From the NCBI GenBank assembly GCA_022616435.1, contig JAKEET010000069.1, forward strand, positions 1 to 64,000: DNA of 64,000 nucleotides. Reading direction: 5' to 3'. Made by a program: the position numbers and the translations under genes. The notes under the pieces are model-generated. The model was not told the origin of the DNA, did no database searches, and was given only the letters and a program-made list of their open reading frames with translations. Origin of the DNA: Gemmataceae bacterium (GTDB lineage: Bacteria; Planctomycetota; Planctomycetia; Gemmatales; Gemmataceae). Positions 46,361-55,750 of the stretch are shown one piece after another; positions within the stretch are counted from its first letter, which is position 1; every line of letters begins with the position of its first letter.

Positions 46361-48547
46361 ATGCCGGAAGCCGCCACGATCCTGCCTTTGCGAAAACCGG
46401 ACGTCGCGCTCGACGAGCCGTCCTTGTACATCAACCGGGAGCTGAGCTGGCTCGAGTTCAACCGCCGAGTGCTGGACGAAGCCCTCGACCCCGCCGTGCC
46501 GCTGCTGGAGCGCCTCAAGTTCCTGGCGATCTTCAGCTCCAACCTCGACGAGTTCTTCATGGTCCGCGTCGGCGGCCTGAAGCAAAAAGTGTCCGCCGGC
46601 ATCGCCGTCGGCTCCGGGGCCGACCGCATGCCGCCGCGCGAGCAGCTCGACCGCATCAGCCAGTCGGTGCGGCAACAGTTCGCCGACGGCAATCGCTGCC
46701 TGCGCGAGCAACTGCTGCCGGCGCTGGACAAGGAAGGCATCGTCATCCACACGGCCAAGGACCTGACCGACGACCAGCGCCGGCGCCTGAGCGACGTGTT
46801 CCGCCGCGAGATCTTCCCGGTGCTGACGCCCCTGGCCATCGACCAGGGCCACCCGTTCCCGCACCTGCTCAACAAATCGCAGAACCTGGCGGTGCTGCTG
46901 CAACGGCCGCGCAACCTGCAGCGGCTGTTCGCCGTGGTCCAGGTGCCGGCGGTGCTGCCGCGGTTCGTGACGCTGCCGTCGGAGCGCGGCGTGGCGCTGG
47001 TGGCCCTGGAGACGGTGATCCGCCTGCACCTTCCCGAGCTGTTCCCCGGCATGCAGCTCGACAACGCCACCCTGTTCCGCGTCACCCGCAACAGCGAGTA
47101 TGAGATCGACGACGACGAAGTGGAGGACCTGATCAAGGCGATCGAGGAGGAAATCCGCAAGCGCCGCCGCGGCTTCGCCGTCCGCCTCGAGATCGAGGAG
47201 TCCGCGCCCCCCGAAGTCAGCAGCTTCCTCTTGCAGGCGCTCGACCTCGACCCGGACGACGTCTACACGGTCCCCGAGTTCCTCGACTTCACCGGCTTCT
47301 TCCAGGTCCACAGCCTGCCGGGGTTTCCGCACCTCCGCGACCCGCAGTTTGTCCCGCAGCTCGTCCCGGAGTTCGCGGCCTCGCCCAATGTCTTCGCCGC
47401 CATCAAGGCCCGCGACATCCTCGTCCATCATCCGTACGAATCGTTCAGCCACGTCGTCGACTTCATCGAATCGGCCGCGGCCGACGAACGCGTCCTGGCC
47501 ATCAAGCAGACGCTCTACCGCACCAGCAGCGACTCGCCCGTGGTCAAGGCCCTGCAGCACGCCGCCGACAACGGCAAGCAGGTCACCGCGGTCATCGAGC
47601 TGAAGGCCCGGCTCGACGAGGAGCGCAACATCCTCTGGGCCCGCGAGCTGGAAAAGGCGGGCGTCCACGTCGTCTACGGCTTCGTCGGCCTCAAGACGCA
47701 CTGCAAGGTCGCGCTGGTGGTCCGCCGCGAGGACGACGGCATCCGCCGCTACGTCCACCTGGCCACCGGCAACTACAACCCGCAGACCGCCCGCATCTAC
47801 ACCGACCTGGGCTTCTTCACCTGCAGCAACGAATTCGCCGACGACGCCTCGGCCCTGTTCAACTACCTCACCGGTTATGGCGAGCTGCCGCAGTGGCGCA
47901 AGCTCGTGGTGGCGCCGAGCCGGATGCAGTCATTCATGCTGGAGAAGATCCAGCAAGAAACCGCCCACCAGCAAGCGGGCCGGGCCGGCCGCATCATCGC
48001 CAAGATCAACGGCCTGCTCGAGCCGGCCGTGGTCCAGGCCCTCTACAAGGCCAGCCAGGCCGGCGTACGCATCGACCTCATCTGCCGCGGCATCTGCGCC
48101 TTGCGGCCTCAGGTCCCCGGGGTCAGCGAGACCATCCGCGTCACGTCGATTGTCGATCGCTTCCTGGAGCACAGCCGGGTGTTCTACTTCCACAACGCCG
48201 GCGATCCGCAGGTGTACATCGGCTCGGCCGACTGGATGGACCGCAACCTGAGCCGGCGGGTGGAGGTGGTGTTCCCGGTGGAAACGCCGGAGCTGAAGCA
48301 CCGGCTGATCAACGAGGTGCTGGCCATCTCGCTGGCCGACAACGTCAAGGCCCGCGAGCTGCTGGCCGACGGCAGCTACCGCCGCGCCAGCCGCGACCCG
48401 AGCCAGCCGGCGGTGCGCAGCCAGGAGCGCTTCCTGGAGCTGGCGGCGCTGAACGCGCAACGGCGGCTGCCGGAGGCGGCCCAGCAGGTGCAGCCGATCC
48501 TGCCGCCGAAGCCGCCGCGGGGACGGCGGAAGCGGCAGGCGAAATAG
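46361..48547 (+). CDS. ppk1: Polyphosphate kinase 1
   Basis: 728 residues from ATG 46361 (GGAG 7 bases before it); 31 extra upstream codons in the open frame lack protein character. N-terminal domain: SLYINRELSWLEFNRRVLDE and FKFLAIFSSNLDEFFMVRVG-type sequence. HHPYESFSHVVDFIESAAAD and VLAIKQTLYRTSSDSPVVKA precede the catalytic His in VGLKTHCKVALVVRRE; the second phospholipase-D-like half has VYIGSADWMDRNLSRRVEVV. PPK1 polymerises the gamma-phosphate of ATP into polyphosphate and reverses this. It acts in the cytoplasm or at the membrane. Stress and phosphate regulation is usual, but no Pho box was found. Confidence 0.97.
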   Translation: MPEAATILPLRKPDVALDEPSLYINRELSWLEFNRRVLDEALDPAVPLLERLKFLAIFSSNLDEFFMVRVGGLKQKVSAGIAVGSGADRMPPREQLDRISQSVRQQFADGNRCLREQLLPALDKEGIVIHTAKDLTDDQRRRLSDVFRREIFPVLTPLAIDQGHPFPHLLNKSQNLAVLLQRPRNLQRLFAVVQVPAVLPRFVTLPSERGVALVALETVIRLHLPELFPGMQLDNATLFRVTRNSEYEIDDDEVEDLIKAIEEEIRKRRRGFAVRLEIEESAPPEVSSFLLQALDLDPDDVYTVPEFLDFTGFFQVHSLPGFPHLRDPQFVPQLVPEFAASPNVFAAIKARDILVHHPYESFSHVVDFIESAAADERVLAIKQTLYRTSSDSPVVKALQHAADNGKQVTAVIELKARLDEERNILWARELEKAGVHVVYGFVGLKTHCKVALVVRREDDGIRRYVHLATGNYNPQTARIYTDLGFFTCSNEFADDASALFNYLTGYGELPQWRKLVVAPSRMQSFMLEKIQQETAHQQAGRAGRIIAKINGLLEPAVVQALYKASQAGVRIDLICRGICALRPQVPGVSETIRVTSIVDRFLEHSRVFYFHNAGDPQVYIGSADWMDRNLSRRVEVVFPVETPELKHRLINEVLAISLADNVKARELLADGSYRRASRDPSQPAVRSQERFLELAALNAQRRLPEAAQQVQPILPPKPPRGRRKRQAK

Positions 48548-48548
48548 G

Positions 48549-48816
48549 AAGCTGGCCATTCTCGACGGCGATCCCGGACTGGGCAAGTCGTTCATCGCTC
48601 TCGATCTGTGCGCGCGGCTCAGCACCGGCCGCCCGATGCCCGACGGCAGCCCCGCACCGGTCATTGCGGCAGATCTGGGCCGCCAACGAAGCCCACGGCT
48701 TCTCGCTGAAGGCGCTCCGCGCCGCCCGCGCGCACCTCGAGATCTCCTTCCACAAGGTTGCCGCCCCCGCCTCCCTCCCGGCTGGGGTTGAGCCGGACCT
48801 TCAATCCCTCCGGTAG
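48549..48816 (+). pseudogene. Remnant of a RepA/DnaB-like AAA ATPase gene
   Basis: Directly after the ppk1 stop, the plus strand reads KLAILDGDPGLGKSFIALDL then CARLSTGRPMPDGSPAPV, a Walker A motif (GDPGLGKS) with the sequence style of RepA-like or phage replicative ATPases. At about 48665 the sequence changes frame and continues as IWAANEAHGFSLKALRAARA with HLEISFHKVA, the typical C-terminal helix-turn-helix of the same family, ending in a stop at 48816. The middle of the gene (Walker B to sensor) is missing, as from an internal deletion. The minus strand of the second half serves as the 3' end of the neighbouring WD40 gene. Confidence 0.55.
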
Positions 48817-51800
48817 GTAGGCCAGGAAGGTGCCGGCTTGCAAGCGTTTCGACAGATGCCGACCCAGCTCTTCGAGCCAGGCGGACCTGGGCAACTCCGC
48901 CTCCAGCCCCTGCAGCAACGCCGCCTGCTCGGTCCCCTTCCGCTGGATGTGGCGATACAGCGCCAGGCGGAGTTCCCGTTCCAGGGCGAAGCCCTCGCCG
49001 GCGGCTTCCAGGAACACGACCTGCCGGCCGTTGAAGTGAGCGAAGTGGTTGCTTTCCACCCGGTTCAAGTCAAACGCGCTGAACGACCTCTTGAGGCCGG
49101 CCTGGGCGCCGGTTTCCGGCACCAGCGACACGACCAGCACCAGGTCGTTGGGCGAGCCGGCGGCCGCGCGGCGGGCGAGGATGCCGCGGATGTTGACGAA
49201 CAGGCTGGCCACGTCGGGGGCCGAGAGCACGCGCCGTTCGTGGAAATACAGCACGTCGAAGCTCATCGCCGTCTTGTAGAGGTTCCTCTCCACCTGCACC
49301 GCTTGCGTCGCCTTGATCATGCTGGCGCGCAGGTCCTTGCTGGTGGCCGCCTCGGATTGCGGAACGACGAACACGAAGTGGAGGTCCTGGGCGCGATTGG
49401 GCCGCAGGCACAGCGCCTGGCATTTCTTGCGGCTGCGCTCGTCGGGCGGCAAGCTAGGCAACGACGCGTCGATGGTGTTTTCCGGCAGGTCCAGCACGAT
49501 CCAGCTCTTGAAGCGGCGTTCGCGCGGCTTCGTCGGCGACGCCGCGGCCAGCTTTGCCGGGATCTGCTGCGAGCCGTTCACGTAAATGCGCACGTCGTGC
49601 GGTTTCTTGAACAGATCGTCCTTCTGACTGCCCCAGCGGACCGTGCCTTCCAGCAGCACGCGCCCCTTGGGAACGGCCATGAACCGGCGGGTGCCGTCCG
49701 GCAGGACCTCGAACTTGATCTCGGGCGCCGAGGGGCGATCGTCGATGCGGAGCGAATCCAGCAACAGCTCGACCGGCTGCGCCGCCACGCTCAAGGTCAG
49801 CATCGCGACCCGGGGACCGCCGTCGTTGACCGCTTCGATCTTGAGGACGTTGCTGTCCCAGTCGAGCGGCAGCTTGGGGGTGTTGAACTGATAGATGCCG
49901 GGCGCAACCGTCTCCATCTTCGCCGCCTGGAACAAGGTCTTGTCCTCGCGGGACACGGTGACGCGCTTGAGCGGCTTGGCGGAATGGACCCGGAACACCA
50001 GGCTCACTTCCGGATCGGGAAGGGTCACGTCGGCCGCGGAGCTGGGAGAGACCAGCTCGATGCGCGGCGGCGGCGGCGGCGTTTCCTTGTAGACCACCGT
50101 GATCGGCTCGGACGCATCGGATTGCGCCTCCGCGTTGCTGAGGACCACCTTGATTTCGTTCGGATGGACTTCCTTCCCGTCTTCGACGATCAGCGGCACG
50201 TCCTTGATGGCCACCGACCAGGCGCCGGCGTCGTCGGCCTTCTTGAACTGGGCCGAGGCGTATTGCCGTTCGCGATTGTTCACGAGCACCTTGACCGAGC
50301 CGTCGAGCGGCCGCGTGCGCGAGCGCACTTCCGCTTCGATGTCCACGAACGGCGTCGAGCCGACGAGCTGGTGGCGCAGGGCCGTCACCCGCGGGGGGAA
50401 GACGTAGTCCACGGAGAACTCGGCCGACGACGGGGCGCCTTTCCAGCTCGCCGCGTGGTTCAGCAGCAGCTTGACGTGGTTGCGGCCCGGCGTCAGACGG
50501 ACTTTCTGCGCGGGGAGTGATTTCGCCGTGGAGGCCAGCTCGATCGGCGCCCCTTGCTTGCCGTTGTGGACGATCCGCGCTTCGAGCGGGTGCTCCACCT
50601 TGCCGGGGACGCGCGGCGGCAGCAAGTCGGCCTCCAGCGTGATTTCCGCCTGGGCGTCGTCCTTGGTTTCACGCACGACTCGCTCCGGCGCCTTGACAGC
50701 CAGGGCCGGCAGTTGCGGCCGGTACAGCAACGGCACGGTTTCAAAACCTTCCGGGCTGACGGCGGTCTTGGCCGTGATGCGGATGGTCTGCGTGCCGGGC
50801 CGCAGCTCCACCTCCTGGGCAAACGCGATTTCCTTTTGGCCGGCCTGGAAATCGCTCAGCCTGGCAGGCGCCGCTTTCTCGTCGCGACGCCACGCGGCCG
50901 ACGCGATCTCGGCCTGCGCCTGGATCGTGCCGACGATGCGCACGCGGGGAACCTCGACGAGCGCCTGCTGGCCGGTCTCAAATTTCAACAGGCCGTCGGC
51001 GTCGTCGATCGGTTCGATCCGCCGCACCACGATGACCGGCGCCGCGGGCTTGTGAAAGACCCTGACGGTCAACGTGTGGCGCTCGTCGTCTTCGAAGCCC
51101 GCGAGCGCCGGATCGTTCTGCGCGACCGCCTTGATCAGGTTGCTGCCTTCCTTGAGGTTGAAGCGCTTCTGGACAGCTTGCGGCTCTGCGGCGCGGTCGA
51201 AGGCTTCTTCCGACGGCATTTTCTGATCATTCAGCCAGTACGAAATCTTGCACTTGGGGCCCTCGCCGGGCGTCTCCAGCTTGGCATGGAACACGTACTC
51301 CGCCGAGGCGGCCGTGTCGTACTGCCCGCCCTGGTCCTTGTCCGGGCGCGGCCCTTGCGGCTCGAACACCAGCCGCGGGGCGGGAGGCTGATACCGGACG
51401 GTCCAATCCTTGGTGAAGGTCGAGGGCGGCTTGCCGGCCTCATGGAGCTGGACCTTGACGCGAATGCGGTCGCGGCGGCCGCGCGCGTCAGGTCCCGGCA
51501 GCGCCACCGTCCACAGATTGCCGACCGGCGCCTCGAGCGGCTGCGCCTTGCCGTCGTTGAGCCGCCATTCGAGGACGTCCTCCGCTGCCGGCGTGAAATC
51601 GAGGATGGCGAACTGGACCTGGCGTTCCCGGACCAGGTAATCGCCGTTGTCGGCCGTGGCGGCGCCGAGCGGGTCCTGGATCCTGGCCGGCGGCCGCGGA
51701 CCGGTGGCCTCCTTGTGTTTGTCCAGCGCCTTGGCCAGCGCGCCTTCCGCCAGCAGATGCCGCAACAGGTCCTTCTTGTAGAACCGGTCGTGGTACTGGT

Positions 51801-54135
51801 TCAAGAGGGCGAACTTCGTGGGTTCCGCCGCATTGCCGGTGTTGAAGTGCCAGCCGACGTACTTTTCCGCCACAGGCCCGCTCGCGTCAAACGGACCAAC
51901 GGGATTCCAGCCGAGCCACTCGCGTCCGTCGGCCGCCACGAACAAGGTGAACAACGGCTTGCGCACGTCAACGCCCTGGACAACCTTCAGGCTAACGTCC
52001 TTGACCTGCTTGCCGGCGCGGATGCGCAAAGCTACCTCGGCGTTGGGCTTGACCATCCAGAACAGTTCCTCAAAGTCGCGGGAAGTGGGCAGCGGCTTGA
52101 CGCCCAACTTGCCGCCCATCGGTCCCAGGACTCCGAGGATCACGCAGTCCTCCGGCAGCCGGCCGTGAGCGGGACTGTCCTCCTCTACCTTGGTCACCAC
52201 CAGCTCTTTGCCTTTGAGCGCGGTGTGGACGCCCGGCATGCGGCCGTGGCGGTCGAGGACCTCGCCCAGGTCGGTGAGGCTCCAGACGCACACGGTCTGA
52301 TCGTTGGCGGTGGACGCCAGGAGCCGGCCGTCGGGAGAAAACGCCAGGGAGTTGATCGGGGCGGAATGGCCCTCGTAGCGGCGAACGTGGGCGCCGGTGC
52401 GAGCGTTGTACAGGTCGAGCCGCGGCGACCCGGTCGCGGTCACGTAGCCGGCCACCGCCAGCAAGGGCGTCTGCAACGGCGCTCGCGGCGGCAGCAACGC
52501 CCAGACGTGCCGGCTCTGCTCGGCGGCGATGCGGATTTTCGATGCTTCCTTGCCATTCTGCAGGACCTGGATCACCAGGGGCTTGGCCCCGGCCGTTCGG
52601 GCTTCCCAACCATCGGCCTGCGGCGCCACCGGCGTCCAGTCTTGCACCTGATCCGTCAGGCGGCGCTTGTCGACGTCGACAACCAGATCGCCGTCGCGCA
52701 ACGCGGCGCCCTGTGCGCGCGGCGTGCCGCTCAGTGCCAGCCCCAGCAAGCTCTTGCCCTTGCCTTTCGGAGGGCCCGCTTTCGGCTCGACAAACGTCAC
52801 GAAGCGCATCGAAGCGCCCGCGCTTTGCAGCGTCTGCACTTTCCCGTCCGCGATGTTCTTGTCGAGCAAGTCGCGCACGGCGTAGACGCGGATGGAGTGG
52901 TTCGACTTGCCGCCGACCGCGATGTGGCCGCCGCCCGGCGTCGCCGCCAGCACCGGCGCGCTTTCCAGTCCCAACGAGACCTGGCCCACGATCTTCGCCG
53001 CGCCGCCCAGAGGCAACTCAATCAGCAGCAGACGATTGTCGACGTCGCGCCCCTTGGCATCCAGCTGGCGGACCACCACGGCCGCATACTGGACTCCGCC
53101 GGCCGAGCTGAGCGCCATCGCGTCGGGGAAGTAGTACGTTTTCTGCGGCGCCGGGAGGGGAGCCTGGTCTTGAAGCTGCGCCGGCGCGGCCGCCGGGTTC
53201 CACGTCTTCAACTGACCCTGGTTCATGGCGAAGCTGCCCGACAGGACGCCGCCGTCTCCGGGCAACTGCACGAGGTTCGTATTCTGATAACCGTCTTCAA
53301 CCCTCGCCAGCTTTTCCTTGGGTCGGTCCACATTCCAGATCCGCAGGTAGCCGCGGCGCTGGCCGTTGGCATTGTCGTGACTGTCGCCCCAGGCGATGGC
53401 CACGCGCACCTGATTCGGCTGGTCGCCGGTGTGGATCGCGGCCAGCCCGGGGGCGCGCAGCCCGTAGGACCGCTTCGGCAAGGTCGTCACTTCGCCGAGC
53501 TGCTCTTGGGTGCTCACGTTCCACACGCGCACGTCGCCGGACTTTTCCTGGGTGTCGGCATCGTCTTCTTCCGCGGCCGACACCAGGATCGGCGGCTTGT
53601 CGGCTCGGGAGGGCGCGAAGGCCAGCGCCACGACAGGCCGGCGGTGCCCGAACAGCCGTTTCAGCGCCGGGCCGCGCGTGGAGAAGACGTAGATGACGCC
53701 GCGGTCGAGGCGCTGCTGCTCGTTCAAGGCCGAGGCTTGCCCCAGCCGGCCGGTTTCGGCAAACCCGGCCGTGCCGCGCATGGCGCCGAGCCCGGCCACC
53801 GCCAGCCAGTCGCCGTCGGAGGAGACGGCGATCGCATTGATGGCTCCATCCATGCCGGGGTTGATCGGCACGCGATAGTGGCGGCGCTGATCGAGCTCGA
53901 AACGCCCGCTGTCGGCGTTCAAGCCCCAGGCGCGGACGACCTTGTCGAAGCCGGCGGCATAGAGGGTCTTGCCGTCGGGGCTGAACGCCATGGCCGCCAC
54001 GAAGCTGGTCGGCCCGCCGGCTTCGAGCCGCAGCAGCGGCACGTTGCGTCCCGGCGGCGCCGGCGGCTGGGCGGCGGCGCTCGGGGCCATGCTCGTGACC
54101 AGAAGCAGGGAAAGCGTGGGAATGCGCGCGTACAT
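48661..54135 (-). CDS. Giant exported WD40/PDZ/Ig-like protein with a degenerate caspase-like C-terminal domain
   Basis: 1824 residues with signal peptide (LSLLLVTSMAPSAAA). WD40 repeats (about 30-440) include VAAMAFSPDGKTLYAAGFDK, with another at 600-625 (INSLAFSPDGRLLASTANDQ). Two PDZ-like segments occur (LLGLALSGTPRAQGAALRDG; LVVTKVEEDSPAHGRLPEDC). A series of Ig-like modules spans about 850-1540. Residues 1560-1780 have the fold order of a peptidase C14 (caspase) domain: SPNDLVLVVSLVPETGA where an active enzyme has a GHG motif, and RQVVFLEAAGEGFAL where it has DACHSG. Neither catalytic His nor Cys is visible, so it is probably inactive. The last 50 residues are encoded antisense to the ATPase remnant. 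Confidence 0.85.
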   Translation of the reverse strand: MYARIPTLSLLLVTSMAPSAAAQPPAPPGRNVPLLRLEAGGPTSFVAAMAFSPDGKTLYAAGFDKVVRAWGLNADSGRFELDQRRHYRVPINPGMDGAINAIAVSSDGDWLAVAGLGAMRGTAGFAETGRLGQASALNEQQRLDRGVIYVFSTRGPALKRLFGHRRPVVALAFAPSRADKPPILVSAAEEDDADTQEKSGDVRVWNVSTQEQLGEVTTLPKRSYGLRAPGLAAIHTGDQPNQVRVAIAWGDSHDNANGQRRGYLRIWNVDRPKEKLARVEDGYQNTNLVQLPGDGGVLSGSFAMNQGQLKTWNPAAAPAQLQDQAPLPAPQKTYYFPDAMALSSAGGVQYAAVVVRQLDAKGRDVDNRLLLIELPLGGAAKIVGQVSLGLESAPVLAATPGGGHIAVGGKSNHSIRVYAVRDLLDKNIADGKVQTLQSAGASMRFVTFVEPKAGPPKGKGKSLLGLALSGTPRAQGAALRDGDLVVDVDKRRLTDQVQDWTPVAPQADGWEARTAGAKPLVIQVLQNGKEASKIRIAAEQSRHVWALLPPRAPLQTPLLAVAGYVTATGSPRLDLYNARTGAHVRRYEGHSAPINSLAFSPDGRLLASTANDQTVCVWSLTDLGEVLDRHGRMPGVHTALKGKELVVTKVEEDSPAHGRLPEDCVILGVLGPMGGKLGVKPLPTSRDFEELFWMVKPNAEVALRIRAGKQVKDVSLKVVQGVDVRKPLFTLFVAADGREWLGWNPVGPFDASGPVAEKYVGWHFNTGNAAEPTKFALLNQYHDRFYKKDLLRHLLAEGALAKALDKHKEATGPRPPARIQDPLGAATADNGDYLVRERQVQFAILDFTPAAEDVLEWRLNDGKAQPLEAPVGNLWTVALPGPDARGRRDRIRVKVQLHEAGKPPSTFTKDWTVRYQPPAPRLVFEPQGPRPDKDQGGQYDTAASAEYVFHAKLETPGEGPKCKISYWLNDQKMPSEEAFDRAAEPQAVQKRFNLKEGSNLIKAVAQNDPALAGFEDDERHTLTVRVFHKPAAPVIVVRRIEPIDDADGLLKFETGQQALVEVPRVRIVGTIQAQAEIASAAWRRDEKAAPARLSDFQAGQKEIAFAQEVELRPGTQTIRITAKTAVSPEGFETVPLLYRPQLPALAVKAPERVVRETKDDAQAEITLEADLLPPRVPGKVEHPLEARIVHNGKQGAPIELASTAKSLPAQKVRLTPGRNHVKLLLNHAASWKGAPSSAEFSVDYVFPPRVTALRHQLVGSTPFVDIEAEVRSRTRPLDGSVKVLVNNRERQYASAQFKKADDAGAWSVAIKDVPLIVEDGKEVHPNEIKVVLSNAEAQSDASEPITVVYKETPPPPPRIELVSPSSAADVTLPDPEVSLVFRVHSAKPLKRVTVSREDKTLFQAAKMETVAPGIYQFNTPKLPLDWDSNVLKIEAVNDGGPRVAMLTLSVAAQPVELLLDSLRIDDRPSAPEIKFEVLPDGTRRFMAVPKGRVLLEGTVRWGSQKDDLFKKPHDVRIYVNGSQQIPAKLAAASPTKPRERRFKSWIVLDLPENTIDASLPSLPPDERSRKKCQALCLRPNRAQDLHFVFVVPQSEAATSKDLRASMIKATQAVQVERNLYKTAMSFDVLYFHERRVLSAPDVASLFVNIRGILARRAAAGSPNDLVLVVSLVPETGAQAGLKRSFSAFDLNRVESNHFAHFNGRQVVFLEAAGEGFALERELRLALYRHIQRKGTEQAALLQGLEAELPRSAWLEELGRHLSKRLQAGTFLAYLPEGLKVRLNPSREGGGGGNLVEGDLEVRAGGAERLQREAVGFVGGPDLPQ

Positions 54136-54327
54136 GGGAGGCCGCCTATCGAGAATCTGCCGGGCGGAGCCGACATCAAAATTGTGCCGACATCATGGGG
54201 GAAATGATATCTGCGTGCAATTCTACGCAGCGGCGGCGGTTAGACAAGGCGCGAGCGTCATCTGGGAAGGTGTCAGACCCGGTCGGAGTAGGCGTGCGGC
54301 TTGCCCGACCTGCGAAATGAAGTGCGC

Positions 54328-54406
54328 GTGTGGCTTGCCGTTTAGCGCGCCCAATGACCCGTCAGCGCTGACATCCTTTCGCGAGCGCGAAACGGCAAGC
54401 CGCACC
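54328..54406. repeat. Long imperfect inverted repeat
   Basis: Arms at 54328-54348 and 54384-54406 pair over about 20 bases with two mismatches; both contain the word GGCTTGCCGTTT or its complement. The loop is about 35 bases. It lies in the 336-base gap between the barrel gene (stop 54472) and the WD40 gene (start 54135), so it could end the former. A third partial copy of the motif (GTGCGGCTTGCC) lies at 54294-54305. Nothing else is seen in the gap. Confidence 0.6.
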
Positions 54407-54471
54407 GCCATACGCCGATTGAGCGTCGACGCAACTCGCTGGCCCGTCGACACCCCGGTTCGGACAGCCTC

Positions 54472-55557
54472 TCAGAACGGCACCCGCAGCTCCACACGCA
54501 CGATGTCCGTGTACCAGACCTCGCCGGTCAGCGCCCGGCCATAGCCGATATAGAGGTCCGGGCTGACGATCCGGTAGCCGTTGCGGCCGCCGTTGCCGAA
54601 GCCGACGCGGACGCCGAACTTCGCGTTGACGATCGTGTCGCCGGAGGCGTCGAAGACCTGGCCTTCGGGAAAGGCGAATTCTTTGCCGTCGAGCACGGTC
54701 CAGCCCAGCACCTCCACGATCGGCGTGACGCTGAAGCGGCAGTTGTCCACGACGGTGTAGCTCACGCCGGCGCCGTAGCGCAGGATCTCGCCGGCGAAGT
54801 CGGTCCCGTCCACGGGAATCCACACGCCGAACTGCCCGAACACCGTCGCCCGGTCGCCCACGGCGCTGGCGTACAACAGCGACGGCTCGAGGCTGACGTG
54901 GTCGGTGCCCAGACCGCGATCCGGGTCGCCCGTCGGGACGAAGACGCGGCCCTGGAACGACAGCACGCGGCATTCATTGCGCAAGAACGCGTACTTGAAG
55001 CCGAAGTTCATGTCCGCCAGACCGGCCTCATTCGCGTTGCGCTCGGGGTTCAGAAAGCGAATGGGCAGCTCGACGAAGCCCGACAGCCGGTTGCAACGAT
55101 TGGCCACTTCGAGGTACAGCGATATGTCCTGATAGTCGACCGAGGTTTCCTCCAGGATCGGGCCGGGAGCGTTGGGATCGACGCCGGCGGTGCGGAAGCA
55201 GCCGCACTTGGCATAGAAATACTCGGCGCGGTCGGGCCGGTTGTTGTCGTAGGCGCTATCGTAACGGAGCCGGAAATGGCTCTGCGGCAACGCATTGTCG
55301 AGGTAGCCCGGGCTGAAGGCCACGTCGCGGTCGCCGAGGGCCGCGGTCGTGCGCGGCGCGGGCGCGAAGTCCACCTCGGGCGCCGCCACGGCCGGCGGGG
55401 CCTGGCCCGGCGCCATCGACGGGGCAGGTTCGCAATCCGGCCGGCAGTGCGGCGCCAGGCGGAACTGCGCCTGAACCGAAGACAAGGCGAAGGCGAAAAA
55501 GCTCACGCCGCTGAGCACCAACCTGGTCAGATGGCGTGGAGAGGACATGGTGGACAC
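54472..55557 (-). CDS. Probable outer-membrane beta-barrel protein
   Basis: 361 residues from GTG 55557: AGGAGG lies 7 bases before this GTG but 16 before the ATG at 55548, so the GTG is preferred. A signal peptide (LVLSGVSFFAFALSSVQA) is followed by a Pro/Ala-rich linker and then strand pairs: SHFRLRYDSAYDNN, DISLYLEVANRCNRLSGFVE, LADMNFGFKYAFLRNECRVL, ATVFGQFGVWIPVDGT and RVSPDLYIGYGRAL-like runs. It ends VRVELRVPF, a C-terminal Phe typical of proteins inserted by the BAM machinery. No family is named. Likely a surface or transport channel. Confidence 0.75.
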   Translation of the reverse strand: MSTMSSPRHLTRLVLSGVSFFAFALSSVQAQFRLAPHCRPDCEPAPSMAPGQAPPAVAAPEVDFAPAPRTTAALGDRDVAFSPGYLDNALPQSHFRLRYDSAYDNNRPDRAEYFYAKCGCFRTAGVDPNAPGPILEETSVDYQDISLYLEVANRCNRLSGFVELPIRFLNPERNANEAGLADMNFGFKYAFLRNECRVLSFQGRVFVPTGDPDRGLGTDHVSLEPSLLYASAVGDRATVFGQFGVWIPVDGTDFAGEILRYGAGVSYTVVDNCRFSVTPIVEVLGWTVLDGKEFAFPEGQVFDASGDTIVNAKFGVRVGFGNGGRNGYRIVSPDLYIGYGRALTGEVWYTDIVRVELRVPF

Positions 55558-55750
55558 GGAGGTTCCTCCTTGAAGCGCGCGACACGTCGTGCCGTTCCTC
55601 GTGGGCGTCGGCCTGGCAATATACATCGGCCCGGCGCCGTGACGATGCGTGAAAAACTGACTCGGATTACGGAGCGGAGACGGCGACGGATCGTGATGTG
55701 CCGGTTGGACGGGTTGTGCCGGGGCCGGCGGTAAGTCGGCGGTTCGGTTT

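Noticed and set aside
50554..54207. 1217-residue open frame on the plus strand
   Set aside because: It is antisense to the WD40/PDZ/Ig gene and is a GC-skew shadow without recognisable domains.
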